64,000 nt of DNA from Wurfbainia villosa (GCA_025175895.1 CM046000.1:35066720-35130719), one strand, 5' to 3'; positions 47,039 through 60,588 are shown, counted from the first letter of the stretch. A program made the numbers and translations. Notes: generated by a model from the letters alone, not told the origin.

Positions 47039-50000
47039 TCATCTATCTGCCATACATCTGATCCCCATGTCCTCCACATGCCTATCAAACGCTTTCGCTG
47101 GAAGGGCCTTAGTGAATGGATCCGCCAGGTTATCCTCTAATGCAATCTTGGCGACAGCAACTTCTCCTCGCTTTACGATCTCTCGTATGAGGTGGTACTT
47201 GCGCTCTATGTGTTTACTCGCCTTATGGGCTCGTGGTTCCTTCGAGTTTGCAACTGCACCACTGTTATCACAATAAATTGTGATAGTTTTGGGCAAACCA
47301 GGAATCACATCCAAGTCCATCAAGAAGTTCCTGAGCCATACAGCTTCCTTGGCTGCCTTAGAGGCTGCCACATACTCAGCTTCCATGGTAGAGTCCGCCA
47401 CGCATTTCTACTTGACACTCCTCCATGCTATGGCTTCACCTCCAAAAGTAAACACAAACCCCGAGGTAGACTTACTCTTGTCCCTATCTGATTGGAAATC
47501 CGAATCCGTGTAACCCACAGGGACTAATTGATCTGCCCGGTAAACCAACATATAATTCCTAGTCCTTCTCAGGTACTTCAATATATGCTTTACCGCAGTC
47601 CAATGTCCCTGTCCAGGATTACTCTGATATCTGCTAACCATGCCCACGGCAAAGCAGATATCCGGTCTCGTACATAGCATAGCATACATAAGGCTTCCTA
47701 CTGCCGAAGCATAAGGAACCGCCTTCATATCCTCTATCTCCTTTGATGTTTTGGAACAAATCTCTTTAGATAAAGGAACTCCATGCCTAAAAGGTAGAAA
47801 ACCTTTCTTGGAGTTCTGCATGCTAAAACGAGCAAGGATAGTGTCAATGTATGAAGCTTGGGATAAGCACAACATCATTTTCTTGCGATCCCTTATAACT
47901 TTGATCCCAAGGATGTGTCCCACTTCTCCCAAGTCCTTCATATCAAACTGTTTGGACAACCATACCCTTACGTCTGATAACACTTTGATATTGTTGCCAA
48001 CTAACAAAATGTCATCTACGTATAGTACAAGAAACACCACTACGTTTCACACATCTCTTGTATACACAAGGCTCATCCGGACTTTGAATAAATCCATATG
48101 ACTGGATTACCTCATCAAAGCGGATGTTCCAAGATCTAGAAGCTTGCTTCAATCCATAAATGGACCGATTAAGCTTACATACAAGATGCTCTTTGCCTTT
48201 AGCAATGAATCCCTCTGGTTGCCGCATATAGATGTTTTCCTCAAGACTTCCGTTAAGGAAAGCTGTCTTGACATCCATCTGCCAAATCTCATAATCCATA
48301 TGAGCAGCTATAGATAAGAGAATCCGGATAGACTTAAGCATAGCTACCGGCGAAAAGGTCTCCTCATAATCGATACCCTCTTTCTGAGTATACCCTTTCG
48401 CAACAAGCCTAGCTTTGAAGGTTTCAACCTTCCCGTCTACTCCTCTCTTTTTCTTGTAGATCCACTTGCATCCAATGGTTTTTACACCATCGGGTGGCTC
48501 TACTAGCTCCCAGACCTGATTAGAATCCATAGATTCTATCTCTGAATTCATCACACTTTGCCAAGATACCGCATCTCTATCTTGGATTACCTCGTCATAT
48601 GTCCAGGGATCAGGTTCATGTTCACCAGGGACTAAGTCCGAAGACTCTCCCAAAAACATGAATCTGTCGGGTTGTCTAACAACCCTCCCACTACGACGAG
48701 GTGCCTCCTGTATGCTGTGACACGCGGTGCAAGTGACTTGTGGTGTCTCTCTTGTACTGGTGGTATCAAGTGACTTCACAACCTCAAGAACAATCCTACT
48801 CGTGGGCTTGTGGTTCATCACATAGTCCTCTCTAGAAATCTGCATTCAGACTCACGATCACCTTCCGATCTCTAGGACTATAGAATAAACCACCCTTCGC
48901 TCCTTTAGGTAGCCAACAAACAAGCGCACTTCAGACGAGATTCCAACTTACCAAAGATCTCCTTCAAAGACATGTGCCGACTACCCCATATCCGACATGT
49001 CTTAGACTAGGCTTTCGCCACCACCCACAACTCAGGAGTAGAGGGTAATCGACTTTAGATGGAACCAAGTTCAGAATGTGTGCTGCTGTTTCCAGAGCAA
49101 ACCCCCAGAACGAATCAGGTAACTCAGAATAACTCATCATAGATCTGACCATCTCCATAAGAGTCCTGTTCCTTCACTCCGCTACACCATTCTGCTGGGG
49201 TGTGCCAGGTGCAGACAATTGGGATTGAATCCCAGTCTCTGATAAGTAACTCCTAAACTCTCCCAAGAGGTACTCGCCACCATGATCAGATCGTAATGTC
49301 TTGATACTTTTACCTTGACGGTTCTCCACATCAGCCTTGAATTCTTTGAACTTGTCAAAGCATTCAGACTTGCGGTGCATCAAGTAAATGTATTCATACC
49401 TTGAATAATCATCTATAAATGAGACGAAGTATTCAAAGCCACCTCTTGCCTGGATAGACATAGGACCGCACAAATCAGAATGAACCAATTCTAACACATC
49501 TTTGGCTCTATACCCCTTGGCCTTAAAAGGCCTCTTGGTCATTTTACCTTCCAAGCAAGATTCGCAGGTTGGGAGATCCTCCACCACTAATAAACCCAAA
49601 GGTCCATCAGCTATCAACCTTTGAATTCTACTTAGGTTAATATGAACAAGCCTTAGATGCCAAAGATATGTTTGGTTCATTTGCGAAGGTTCTTTTCTCT
49701 TATTAGATTTAGAAGATGAGTTATTTACTTCTATTTGCATCGTGGGAGTTTTTGGTTCAATAGTATATAAATTTCCAACCAATGTACCAGAACAGATAAT
49801 CTCCCTATTCCTTTTTATAACCACCTTGTCATTAAAAGAAACAGAATATCCATCCAAAAACAATTTAGAAACTGAAATTAAATTCTTTCTAAAAGTAGGT
49901 ACATAAAGACAATTTCTCAAAACCAAAAATTTATTCCTATCAAAAGATAAATAAACGTCTCCCACTGCAATAGCTGCCACCTTTGAAGCATTGCCCATGA

Positions 50001-50697
50001 AGACGGTAATCTCTCCCTCAGCTAGTCGTCGGGTTTCCTGGAACCCCTGCAAAGTATTGCAGACATGATCTGTGGCTCCTGTATCTACACACCAGGCACT
50101 GGTAGATAACACCGCTAAACATGTTTCAACAACTAAACAAGAAGATATACCTTTGTTCTTTCGGCGAGGACAGTCCGCCTTCCAATGTCCAGTCTGCTTG
50201 CAAGTGAAGCACTTGTCTTTCGGCTTCTTCACTCCTGCCTGAGGTCCCGTTGCCACCTTCTTCGCTCCACCTTGCTTCTTCTTCTTCTTACCTTTCGGTT
50301 TAGAGGAAGAAACCTTCTGAGCGACCATGGCTTGAGCACTCTGACGAAAAAGCCCCTCTGCCGCCTGGAGTTCTGTCAGAAGCTCCGCCAACGAATACAA
50401 CCTTTTGTTCATGTTGTAGTTGAGGCGGAACTGCTCAAAACTCCTAGGCAGAGACTGGAGAATGATATCGACCTGGGTTTCCCCATCGATCTCAGCTCCT
50501 AGGACTTCCATCTCATTAAGATGAGCCATCATCTTGAGAACATGATCCCTAACGGGTGTTCCCTCGACCATGGAAGTCGTCATCAAGTTTCTCATAGCCT
50601 CCTGCCTAGCCGCCCTACTCTGATGTCCAAAAAGTTCCTTGAGATTGAACATCATGTCATAAGCAGTGGCTATGGCCTGATGCTGATGTTGCAGCAC
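47039..50697 (-). pseudogene. gag-pol: E5 gag-pol, gag N-terminus missing, several breaks
   Basis: The 507-codon part (50697-49174) holds the gag C-terminal half (AYDMMFNLKELFG), a CCHC zinc knuckle (C163, C166, H171, C176), protease D205-T206-G207 and the integrase core up to NGVAE507, where the next codon is TGA (49174-49176; CGA in relatives). Integrase continues in frame at 49158-48964. Then come RT (48845-48012, [23 protein letters not shown]) and, after a 2-bp-type frameshift near 48030, YVDD and RNase H (48040-47408). A TAG at 47408-47410 (CAG in relatives) and the RNase H end (47401-47039) follow. All catalytic motifs are present; only stops and frameshifts, plus the lost gag start, disable it. 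Confidence 0.93.
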
Positions 50698-51286
50698 ATT
50701 GTTGCATCACACGTCAAATTGTAATGGAGGCCGCGGGAATTAATTAAAACATCCCTCTCCCACTTAGTAAATTGCAATCGAGGAATTTTAAACATACACA
50801 ACATGCATATAAAACAAATAAGCAATAAATATGGAAAAAACAGAATTTTTCCAACTATTATGGCATTGTCCTCCAATATGCATCCCATCGTGTCGCCACC
50901 TCGTCCGCTCCATCTTTTCCCGTGCGCAAGTCACCAAAGAGTTCCGAGCCGAGATAAATCATTTTATTTACATCCATCGATCCTATACTCCACGAAGGAG
51001 TGTACAAATAGTCTAGATCGAAAGTAAACTAAAATGATCGGCTAAACAATGCCGTATTTAATTACAAAAATTAAATACTAATCTAGCCTCGTCAACCCCG
51101 AGGATTCAAATAATAAATTTTTACACACATCCATTCACATACACACACATGGCCATAATAGTCGGATCTTATGCCTGCAACCAAAGAGTTAAACTACGCA
51201 TATCCTACTATTATCCGGCACATATAATATATGAAAAATGCATAAAAAATTAACCGAATCCTAAACACACAAAACCGGAAACCGAT
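50698..51286 (-). other. E5 leader with a deletion into gag
   Basis: Matches E4 22560-23149. The gag N-terminus and the two leader hairpins seen in E4 are absent; the junction is at about 50698. Confidence 0.85.
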
Positions 51287-51299
51287 GGCTCTGATACCA
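51287..51299 (-). other. E5 primer-binding site
   Basis: Minus-strand TGGTATCAGAGCC, two bases from the LTR. Confidence 0.94.
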
Positions 51300-51301
51300 A
51301 T

Positions 51302-53415
51302 TGAAGGGAGTTGCTTCGAAGGCTCATTGGCTCCCATGTCCCCGGATTAAAATTTTCACTAATGAAAGAATTAATCCGGATGGGATGAGCTTCCTTAGCA
51401 CAACCTATTCGTCGTCGTGCTAACAACTTGAGTGGTCGCTTGAACAAACTAGTTGTTCAAGCAACACAACTCTTCTAGTTGGTTAGCCGCGGAAGAGACG
51501 ACGGATGGATCACCGGTTTTTGTGTTTGTCTTCGGGGTCCATGATTATACAACATATATTCATACACACACATGCATAATCAAAATATTAAAGAACATAT
51601 TCAGATCTGTAAATAAAGTTAAATTAACTTTATACCTTACGATCTTCTATTGTATGTCCTATCCTTCTCGTGGGCGACGTGTGGACGAAGTTCCTCCACG
51701 AGTAGAAGCCTTCTAGATCGCTTTCTTCTCTACCTTGTCCGCTGCGAACAAAGAGAAGAACTCGCAAATACCTTTCCTATCTAGAACCGGCCACCAAATT
51801 AGGAAATTTGGTGCAACCGCCGGCCAAGGAGCAATGGATGATGCGCCGGCCAACTTCAAGAAGAGTTGCCGCCGGTCACTTTGGAGAATAGGGAGGAGGA
51901 AGAGAACCGGCCACCAATGGGAGGAGAACCGCCGGCCAAGGAAGAAGGGAAAGACCTTAAGGTTGGGCGCCGGCCAAGTATTGATGGTGCAAGTTGGGCG
52001 CCGACAACAACTAGAAGGAAGAAGATAGTTGCCGCCCAACCCTAGCTCCAAACCCTAGCCGCCCACCTCTCCAAGAGCCAAACCCTAATTCCAAAACCAA
52101 TTCTTGATTATTCTTGCCGCCCAACCCTAGCCATCTATATATAATTAGGCTTAATCCTCCTTTAATCTCCATTGTCGGATCTAGGGATTTAATCTCCACC
52201 GTCGGATCTAGGGTTTTATCTCAACCGTCGAATCTAGGGTTTAATCCCAACCGTCGGATCTAGGATTTCATCCCAACCGTCGGATCTAAGGTTTCATCCC
52301 AACCATCGGATCTAGGGTTTTATCCCAACCGTCGGATCTAGGGATTTAATTCCAACCGTCGATTCTAGGATTTCATCCTAACCATCAGATCTAGGGATTT
52401 AATCCCAACCGTTGGTTCTAGGGTTTCATCCAACCATCGGATCTAGGGATTTAATCCCAACCGTTGGTTCTAGGTTTTGTTTTACATTCTTGGATCTAGA
52501 CTTCACAAGGATTATATTAGGCTACGCTAGGGACCATAAGGAGGAGTTGGGTCTTGGCCACCCGATGGATCGGAACCACACAAACTTGATCCATCAATGA
52601 TGTTCCATTCCACTAGAGGATCATCATTGAACTACCTCACCAACCCCCATAAATCAATATGGGCTCCATATATTATTTGTACATTAATCTCCCCGTGTTT
52701 AAGATATCGAATGTCCGTCAATTAATTGATTTACTGACCATCAATTAATTAACATCTAATTCCTCGAGTAGTACCACTCAACTTTATCATCATGTTGACT
52801 AAGTCAACAAGCTGGGTTTACATGATGAGCCTTATGAGCTCCTCAAGGGGACATCATCAACCTAATATATAGGACACGGTTTCCTCCTATAATCAATGGC
52901 ACACCATGTAAATAATATTATTTCCCAACTTACCGGGCATATTGATTTAATCCATCTAAATCTCACCCACTGGTAAATCAAAGAAATAAACACTAAGTAC
53001 ATGTGCCTGTTATTATATCGGGATTAAGAGCATGTACAACATAATATCCGAGGTCCGATTCAATTATGTAGTCAGTACTAAATTGAATCACCTCTATGTC
53101 GGTCCTACTCAATACACCTAAGTGTACTAGTGTAACTCTATGTTCAAGATAAAACAATACCAAGCTACACTACAACCATGCCAATGGTTTGTCCAAAACC
53201 ATCTTGGTTGTGAGCCTCAACTTATATTTTACAAGGTACTGATAACATGATCTTCTGTGCCACACCAAGCACCATGTTATCTACAATGTAAAATATTAGA
53301 CAATATGCACACATATATAATGAATATATAAAATGCAAATAATGATCATGTGATTCTTATTTCAAAATAAAATGTTCATACAAAAAGAGCTAGGCTTTCA
53401 GTATACATTCCAACA
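51302..53415 (-). repeat. E5 5' LTR (2114 bp)
   Basis: Near-identical to 44933-47008; a few extra bp, mostly in the tandem array (52160-52500). TATA at 52135-52143. Confidence 0.95.
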
Positions 53416-53521
53416 GTGCTTAGGAAACTCATCCCATCCGGATTAGTTTTCATTTATTGAAAATTTTAATCCGGGGACATGGGAGTCGATGAGCATTCCG
53501 AGGAATGGCACGATTCCAACA

Positions 53522-53710
53522 CCGAGATCATGTGCAGCGGAATAAAGCGAATAAAAAAAATTTTTATTACATCCCAAACATCCCCTGGGGGCCAGGAAAA
53601 CTTGTTTTGGCATAATCGCATGAAAATACACAAGTAGAAGGAGAAATTATACCTTCGAGATTCTTTTGAATCCGTCAAAATCACAAGAAAGACAAACGAG
53701 CCTTGCCTCT
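53522..53710 (-). repeat. E7 5' LTR, second piece
   Basis: Begins with the CCGAG duplicate, then matches 36347-36532. Ends in CCTCT, the E9 target duplicate. Confidence 0.9.
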
Positions 53711-55938
53711 TGTTGGGTTTCCGGCACCGCGGCGTGTGTGTGTTCGATTATGTTTCGCAAACATGAGCATAGCGGAAGCAATAAAATTAATAAATCTACA
53801 TTTATTACAACACACACAACACACGCATGCATAGTACAACAAGTGTAGACATAACCGTAAATTTAAATTTGCAATAAAAGGAAATTTAACTACGTTATAC
53901 CTTTCGTATTACGTGTAGCGGGAACGGCATCAACCGGAACGATCCTCGCTAGAATCGTCTCTATCCGTATCCACGCCGAGTATCCTTAGGATGACTTCGC
54001 TAAGCCACGATCTTCGTCTTCGTACGGGTTACCAGCCTCGTGTTGAAGACGACGTGATCGAGAGATGATCACGATCCGAATCCAAATTCGGATGCATAGA
54101 CGAGTCCTCAAAACTCGCTTCTCCGGAGAGGTATTCGTCAACCGATTGACGAATCCTTCGTCCTCCACCTTAGAGGATTACCGGAGATCGAATCCCCGGT
54201 AAGTTAGCCGCTGTCGGAGCTCTAACCGTCGTCCAAACGACACTCCGACGAGAGGAGAACAAGCTGTCCAGAAAACTGGACAGCTTTGGTGGAGGAGATA
54301 GGCGCCGGCCAACCAAGGGAAGATAGAGCTCACCTTGATGCCAAACCTAAAGAAGATCACCGGAGCACTAGCTGGCAGCAGCTCGACGCTGGCGAGGGGA
54401 AGGAAGCTTTCTTCTGGACGCCGGTTGGAGGAACAATGGGCGGCGGCAAGATGTTGGCACCGAGAACTCCAATGAGGAGGTGGGCGGCAACTTCAACCTA
54501 GGGTTTTTGGATTTTTGATTAGGGCTTAATTATCCCTTAAGCCCTCTTTTATAGAGAAATAATTCTCTTAACGGTTATTGGATCATAACCATTACGCCCG
54601 TTAACCCGCTCCATTAAGATAAGTTAAAATAAACCAAACCATGATGGTTTATTTTAAGTTAAAACGAACCGAACCAACTTTTGGTTCATTCGTTTAAAAT
54701 AAACCAAACCCTTTGGTTTATTCTCCTCCATTGGATTAGAACCAAACCATTTTGGTTCATCCATTATGTCTTCATAAGACATGGCCCATCCACGCTTCCA
54801 TTGCGACTGAAACGATTTCATGCTCGCTTCTTGTTTGGTCCAACCAAACCTAGTTTCTCTCGGTCTGAGAATCTCATTCTCAAGCTCATTTTAAATCCTT
54901 TGGATTACGCTCATTTTGCGTGTGACCAAATAGGTTCTCGGTTTATGTTGGCCGTCTATAATTAACCATTAATTATAGAATGATCATGAGTGGCACCTAG
55001 TAGTACATCATGATCCCCAATTAACCGAAAAGATCAACGGTTGATCCAAAACTATTTCTGAAACCCTTCAGCAGCTCGAATGAATCGTGCCCCATTCCCT
55101 TCACTCATCTTATACCCACTTGGTTCAGGACATGGTCTATAGTGTCAGTCCCCACTAGGCTGACTACGTCACACCTAGCCCAAGTATCATTTCCTCGTCC
55201 TCGATTCTAGTTACTCACATGTATCAAGAGTACCTTACTCTAAACATGTAATGCTTTGGCCAAAGACTTTAGTAACAATCCGACGAGAGGCCATGGGTAT
55301 ACATCTCCTCGCAAGGAGTGGTGAATCCTTTATAGGCTATTCAAACACCTTCGATCACTTCGACTTATACCCAATCATCCCGGGTCCACATCTCCTTAGA
55401 GATGCTTGCTTAAGATGTCAAAGCATAAGTCTCCATGATCAAGATGACTTGAATACCGCAAGTCAAAGGAACGTCGTACTTAAGCTACAGTAAGAACTTC
55501 ATTGACATATCTATATATGCAGAGAACCATATGAAGTCTTACGGCTGGTCACTCCAATGAACTAGTTACCATAACTAGCATCCACGATTAACTCCGGACA
55601 TCACTATGTCTCCAGCCAGTGAGAATCAGCTGCTTGGATACACCAAGGAGTATACCTCGTGCTAGTCTCGACAGAATTGATGGTGTCCAAATCCATCAAT
55701 TCATCGACTAGGGATAATTCCGATACATCAAAATTACACATGTAGAGATACTCACTAGTTGTGATCCAATCACAAATTCTCTCATGCTGTGAATCGTATC
55801 GTGGACATTCAGTAAATGAGTTTAAGATCCAATCAAATACATAAAACATGTATACTCAAATAGTGAATCTTCATTTATCATATAAATGGTTCATACATAA
55901 GGCGATTTCCTTAGGACATCTCTCATATATTACTAACA
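53711..55938 (-). repeat. E9 3' LTR
   Basis: Starts TGTTGGGTTTCC and ends CTAACA. TATA read from 54546-54554. Confidence 0.95.
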
Positions 55939-55953
55939 GACTCCCACTTGGCC
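55939..55953 (-). other. E9 polypurine tract
   Basis: Minus-strand GGCCAAGTGGGAGTC beside the LTR. Confidence 0.83.
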
Positions 55954-55959
55954 TAATAC

Positions 55960-58640
55960 CAATCACTACGGTATCCAATACCATAAGCTCGAACATGACC
56001 CTCAAACTTATTTTGAGGTAATGCCTTAGTCAAGGGATCCGCTAAGTTCCTTTCAGTGGGAATTTTCTCGATTTGTATTTCATTCCTACTGATGATCTCT
56101 CTAATAAGATGATAGCAGCGAAGCACATGTTTGGATCATTGATGAGACCACATCAAGTTCATAGATGAACTTCTTGATCCAAACCGCTTCCTTTGCTGCT
56201 TCCAAAGCTGCAACGTATTCTGCCTTAGTGGCAGAATCCGCTATATTGTCAAGCTTGGAACCTTTCCAACTTATTGCGCCTCCATTCTAGGTGAATACAT
56301 ACCCAGACTGAGACATGGAATCATCCTTGTCTGTCTGGAGCTGACATCCGTATACCCACGTATCACCATGTACCCTTCTCCATATATTGGAATGCATCCT
56401 TAGTTCTTCTTAAGTACTTAAGGATCATCTTAACAGCCACCCAATGATCCATTCCTGGATCAGACTGGTATCTGCTCGTGACACTCAGAGCATACGATAC
56501 ATCGGGCCTCGTACATAACATAGCATACATGATAGATCCTATTGCGGATGCATAGGGAATCTTACTCATGCAAATCCTCTCGTCTTCTGTGCACGGACAC
56601 ATAGACTTCGAAAGGTGTACCCCATACCTGATGGGTAGGAAACCTTTCTTGGATTCCGACATGCTAAACCTCTTTAGCACTCAGTCTATATATGTAGACT
56701 GCGAAAGACCAAGCAACCGTTTCGATCTATCTCTATAGATCTTAATCCCGAGGATGTAGGTTGCTTCTCCCAGGTCTTTCATGGAGAATGTCTTCACATA
56801 CATCTGCCATATCTCATAATCATAATGAGCCGCTATGGCCAGGAGCATCCGAATGGATTTAAGCATAGCTACAGGCGAATAGGTTTCGTCATAATCAACA
56901 CCTTGCTTTTGACGATATTATTTCGCCACCAATCTAGCCTTATAGGTAATCACATTACCATCCATGTCGGTTTTCTTCTTGAAAACCCACTTGCACCCTA
57001 TAGGCTTTATCCCTTCAGGTGGGTTAACCAAGTTCCAAACTTGGTTTTCATACATGGAATCCATTTCCGACTTCATGGCACCAAGCCACTTATCCCTTTA
57101 TGAACTTGTTATCACTTCTTCATAATTGGTAGGCTCCTCATCATCAATGAGTAACACATCATTCGATTCACTTACGAGAAATCTATATCTCTCAGGAATA
57201 TTGCGTGTTCTACCAGATCTACGAAGATGTGGTGTTATAATAGGTCCAGCCGATTACTCATCACTATGAGTTGTCAGCTGTTGTGCTTCACCAGGTATCT
57301 CATTAATGTCTATTTGAGTCTCTCGAGCCTCCTCAAGCTCGACGACACTCCCACTGTTTTCTTGCAAGAGAAACTCTTTCTCTAGAAACACAGCATGCCT
57401 TGAAACAAACACCTTTTGTTCCACAGGATGATAGAATTGGTAACCCCTTGTTTCCTTAGGGTATCCAATAAATAGACATTTATCAAACTTAGCATCCAAT
57501 TTGTCTGATACTGTCCGCTTCACATAAGCAGGACAACCTCATATCTTCAAGTAAGATACATGAGGTTTCTTACTATTCCATATCTCATATGGAGTAGTTG
57601 AGACTACCTTGGTAGGCATTCTGTTTAACAAGTAAACAGCTGTCTGAAGTGCATATCCCCAAAAGGACTTGGGAAGAGTCGCATGATTCATCATTGACCT
57701 GACCATGTCCAACAAGATCCGGTTACGCCTCTCAGATACACCATTATGCTGTGGTGTATATGGCGGAGTCTATTGAGACAATATGCCATTGTCTCTTAGA
57801 TAATCAAAAAACTCTTGACTTAAGTATTCACCACCTCGATCTGATTGAAGTATTTTAATACTCTTGTCATGTTGTTTCTCTACTTCATTTCTGAATTCTT
57901 TGAACCTTTCAAAGGCTTCAGACTTGTGTTTCATCAAGAACACATACCCAAACCACGAGTGATCATCGGTGAAGGTAATGAAGTAGCTATAGCCTCCTAA
58001 AGCTTGAGTTGACATAGGTCCACATACATCAGTATGTATTAGACCTAATAACCCTCCCACTCGTTCACCTTTTCCAGTAAAAGGTAACTTAGTCATCTTG
58101 CCTTTTAAGCATGATTCGCATGTATCGTATGAATCTAATTCAAACGATTCCAGAATTTCACATCGGTGTAATTCGGACATGCGTTTCTTGCTTACATGGC
58201 CAAGACGACAATGCCACATATAGGAGTCTATTTGATTATCCTTTTGAGCACTCTTGTTGCTCGCTTCGATATTGCAAATGTCACTGGATACGTCCAACGT
58301 ATAAATATCATTGCTTAAAGTTCCAGTCCCTTAAAGAACTCCATTCAAAGTTATGTAACAACAATTGTTACTAAAATTCAAATGGTACCCATTTCTATTT
58401 AAACAAGAAATAGAAATGATGTTCTTTATCAACGAAGGAACATAAAAGCAATTGTCAAGTTCTAAGACAAGTCCTCAGGAGTTTCAACAAATAAGTTCCG
58501 ATGATGATCGCAAAGAACCTTGCTCCATTCCCAACACGCAAATTTGACTCTCTCGAAGTCTTCTTCTATTCCTTAGTCCATGTATGTCATTACATATATG
58601 TGAGCCACACCCAGTATCCAATACCCAAGTGTTTGAGGAA
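55960..58640 (-). pseudogene. pol: E9 pol, RT catalytic core deleted
   Basis: Protease WVLDTGCGSH (end of 58876-58484) is intact at its active site. The integrase zinc region and core (58297-57770: HTDVCGPMS, SDRGGEY) end at a TAG (57770-57772), after which PQHNG follows in frame. The integrase C-terminal region is 57523-57254. In the [18 protein letters not shown] directly follows IWQMYV: everything from AFLNG to past YVDD is missing (junction near 56790-56800; DVKT is mutated to YVKT). The RT end (56680-56363) is open; RNase H (56360-55960) has stops and a further deletion near 56145. Confidence 0.9.
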
Positions 58641-59313
58641 ATAGAATGACAATCAATAACGAAGATATCTAAAGAAGATGGGGCATCCGATGCCTTATTC
58701 TTCTTCACGGACTCAAGATAAATCTTGCACTTTCTTCGCAAATGGATCTCCTTGCCATAATGATGGCAAGTTTCCTTTTGTGCTAGTTCTACCTTCTTAG
58801 CCTTTCTCTTCTTTCCCTTCTGCTGTTCCTTTGACTTCCTCTTAGAACCTTTCTTCGAGGAATCAACTAATAGCACCGTCCCCTCGCCATGCTTCTAAGA
58901 CTCCACCCTTCAAAGATATCGAGCAAGATCACAGATGAACCTTCTAGCATCTCAGGTGAAGAGGAGCTTGAGACTTGAACCTTCAATCTCACTTGCTCAT
59001 CAACCAACTCACAAAGATGAAGGACTACGATATGAGCATCCATATGCTCATGCTGCTTTCGTAGCTTGGGTTCCATCGCGGCTAGCATGATGCAACTCAT
59101 TTGTTCAGAATCACTCACATGTTTCTGATAGGCCAACAATTGGTCCAGAGTTGCATCGTCACTAGGACGGGCGGGAAGAGGCGCTTCGAGGACATTTACA
59201 AGCTTTTCAACCTTGAGAACAATTCTCAAGCTTCTAAGCCAGTCCATGAAGCTCGGCCCAGTCAATTTATTCGAATCCAAAATGGAACGCAAATTCAAAG
59301 ACATCATGATCAA
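58484..59313 (-). pseudogene. gag: E9 gag with altered zinc knuckle
   Basis: Starts at or near MMSLNLRSILDSNKLTGPSF (59313 or a few codons later). Open through the UBN2-type domain (LAYQKHVSDSEQMSCIMLAAM) to 58867, then frameshifted into 58876-58484. That part carries a Lys-rich segment and the nucleocapsid motif CHHYGKEIHLRRKC, where the second Cys of the CCHC knuckle is Tyr. The same frame runs on into protease. Confidence 0.87.
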
Positions 59314-60574
59314 TCTTAGAAATACAAAACGAGCATATATAAGAAAATGATTTTAAAATGCATCAATATACATTTATAAATCCCATTCATTTTTTAATTT
59401 CAAAAACCCCAAAATCACTTCAGGAGATCATTGGTCCATCTCCGAATGGGCTGATATCCATCATAGTTATGAACAACCTTGGAGAGAGTCCAACAAGTCA
59501 TTCATAACTACGACGGTAGGTATCAACTATACCGATTGCATATCACATATATGCAACTATCACAATGTGCTATCAACTAATTGAATGTTCACACATACAT
59601 CGGGTTGTTAACACATTAACAAGTATGCATCATATGCATAGCACCCAACTTCACCTCCCTTTACATCGACCTTGGAGAGAGTCCAACAAGTCGATGCTCC
59701 AGGTTAAAGCCAACCCATTAATCGGGAAATAGTTTTAATATGGTTAGAGCGCATTCAACCAATTAGCCCAGCTTGGAGAGAGTCCAACAACCAAAGCTAA
59801 CGATTGACCTCTGACTCTTACCATATTAGTATTAAACTATTCCATGGTTTGAACATGTTCGGGTTCGAGCCGGGCTTGGAGAGAGTCCAACAACCCAAAC
59901 AAGAAACGGAATTCTGGTTCTAACCATATTAATGGAAGGTGTAGGCTTTAATATTGTTTAAGGGTTTTTATGTCTCATCCTCTTTGCATGCAAATAACTA
60001 TTATCTACATGGCATGGCATACATGGCATACATCTACATGTCACGACACGCATGGCATAATGTTATGCATCTAATGCAATTACATGGCATACAATTATGT
60101 CATGTATATATTTCCTTATATGTCATAACTATTTATGGAAATAAAATATGTTTAAGATTTGATTCTCCAAATCAAATCATAATTAAATTAGGAAACAAAT
60201 TTCCAAATCTAATCACATATTTTATTCATGGAATTATTTGATCAAGGAAAATCTATTTAGGAAACCAATTTCCTAAATCATTAAAACTACTTATGGAAAT
60301 AAAATATTTTAAGATTTGATTTCCCAAATTAAATCATGATTAAATTAGGAAATAAATTTCCAGAATCTAATCAAATATTTTATTTATGGAAAATATCAAT
60401 TTCCATAAATACTTCCAACTTTCCAAAAGTGGAAGATTTCCATAAATACTTCTAGACTTTCCAAAATTGAAAAATTTTCATAAATACTTCTAAATTTCCA
60501 AAATTAAAAAATTTCCAGAAATATATTATGACTATCGCAAAACCATTTTTACGATTATGTCGAAACACAACCTG
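59314..60574 (-). other. E9 5' leader with hairpin repeats and an AT-rich repeat zone
   Basis: TTGGA-GAGAG-TCCAA at 59479-59493, 59672-59686, 59773-59787 and 59876-59890, spaced as in E7. Between 60120 and 60390 a segment of about 150 bp occurs twice, each with ATGGAAATAAAATAT and its inverse. Between 60400 and 60530 there are about three units of 38 bp (TTTCCATAAATACTTC). Confidence 0.85.
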
Positions 60575-60587
60575 GGCTCTGATACCA
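60575..60587 (-). other. E9 primer-binding site
   Basis: Minus-strand TGGTATCAGAGCC, one base from the LTR. Confidence 0.94.
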
Positions 60588-60588
60588 C

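Larger units (their letters stand above)
44933..53415 (-). mobile_element. E5: Angela-like Ty1/copia element, same family as E4
   Basis: Minus strand; left LTR 44933-47008, internal 47009-51301, right LTR 51302-53415. Perfect GTGCT duplication at 44928-44932 and 53416-53420. The LTRs are very similar to each other, so the insertion is young. Inserted in LTR8. Confidence 0.96.
42660..53521 (+). repeat. LTR8: solo LTR of the E4/E5 family, split by E5
   Basis: Starts TGTTGGGATGTATACTG (42660) and runs to 44932, then continues at 53421-53521, ending TTCCAACA. Perfect CCGAG duplication at 42655-42659 and 53522-53526. Total about 2374 bp without E5. No internal region, so a solo LTR. Its 3' end differs from that of E4 (CCAACA rather than CCTACA). 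Confidence 0.93.
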
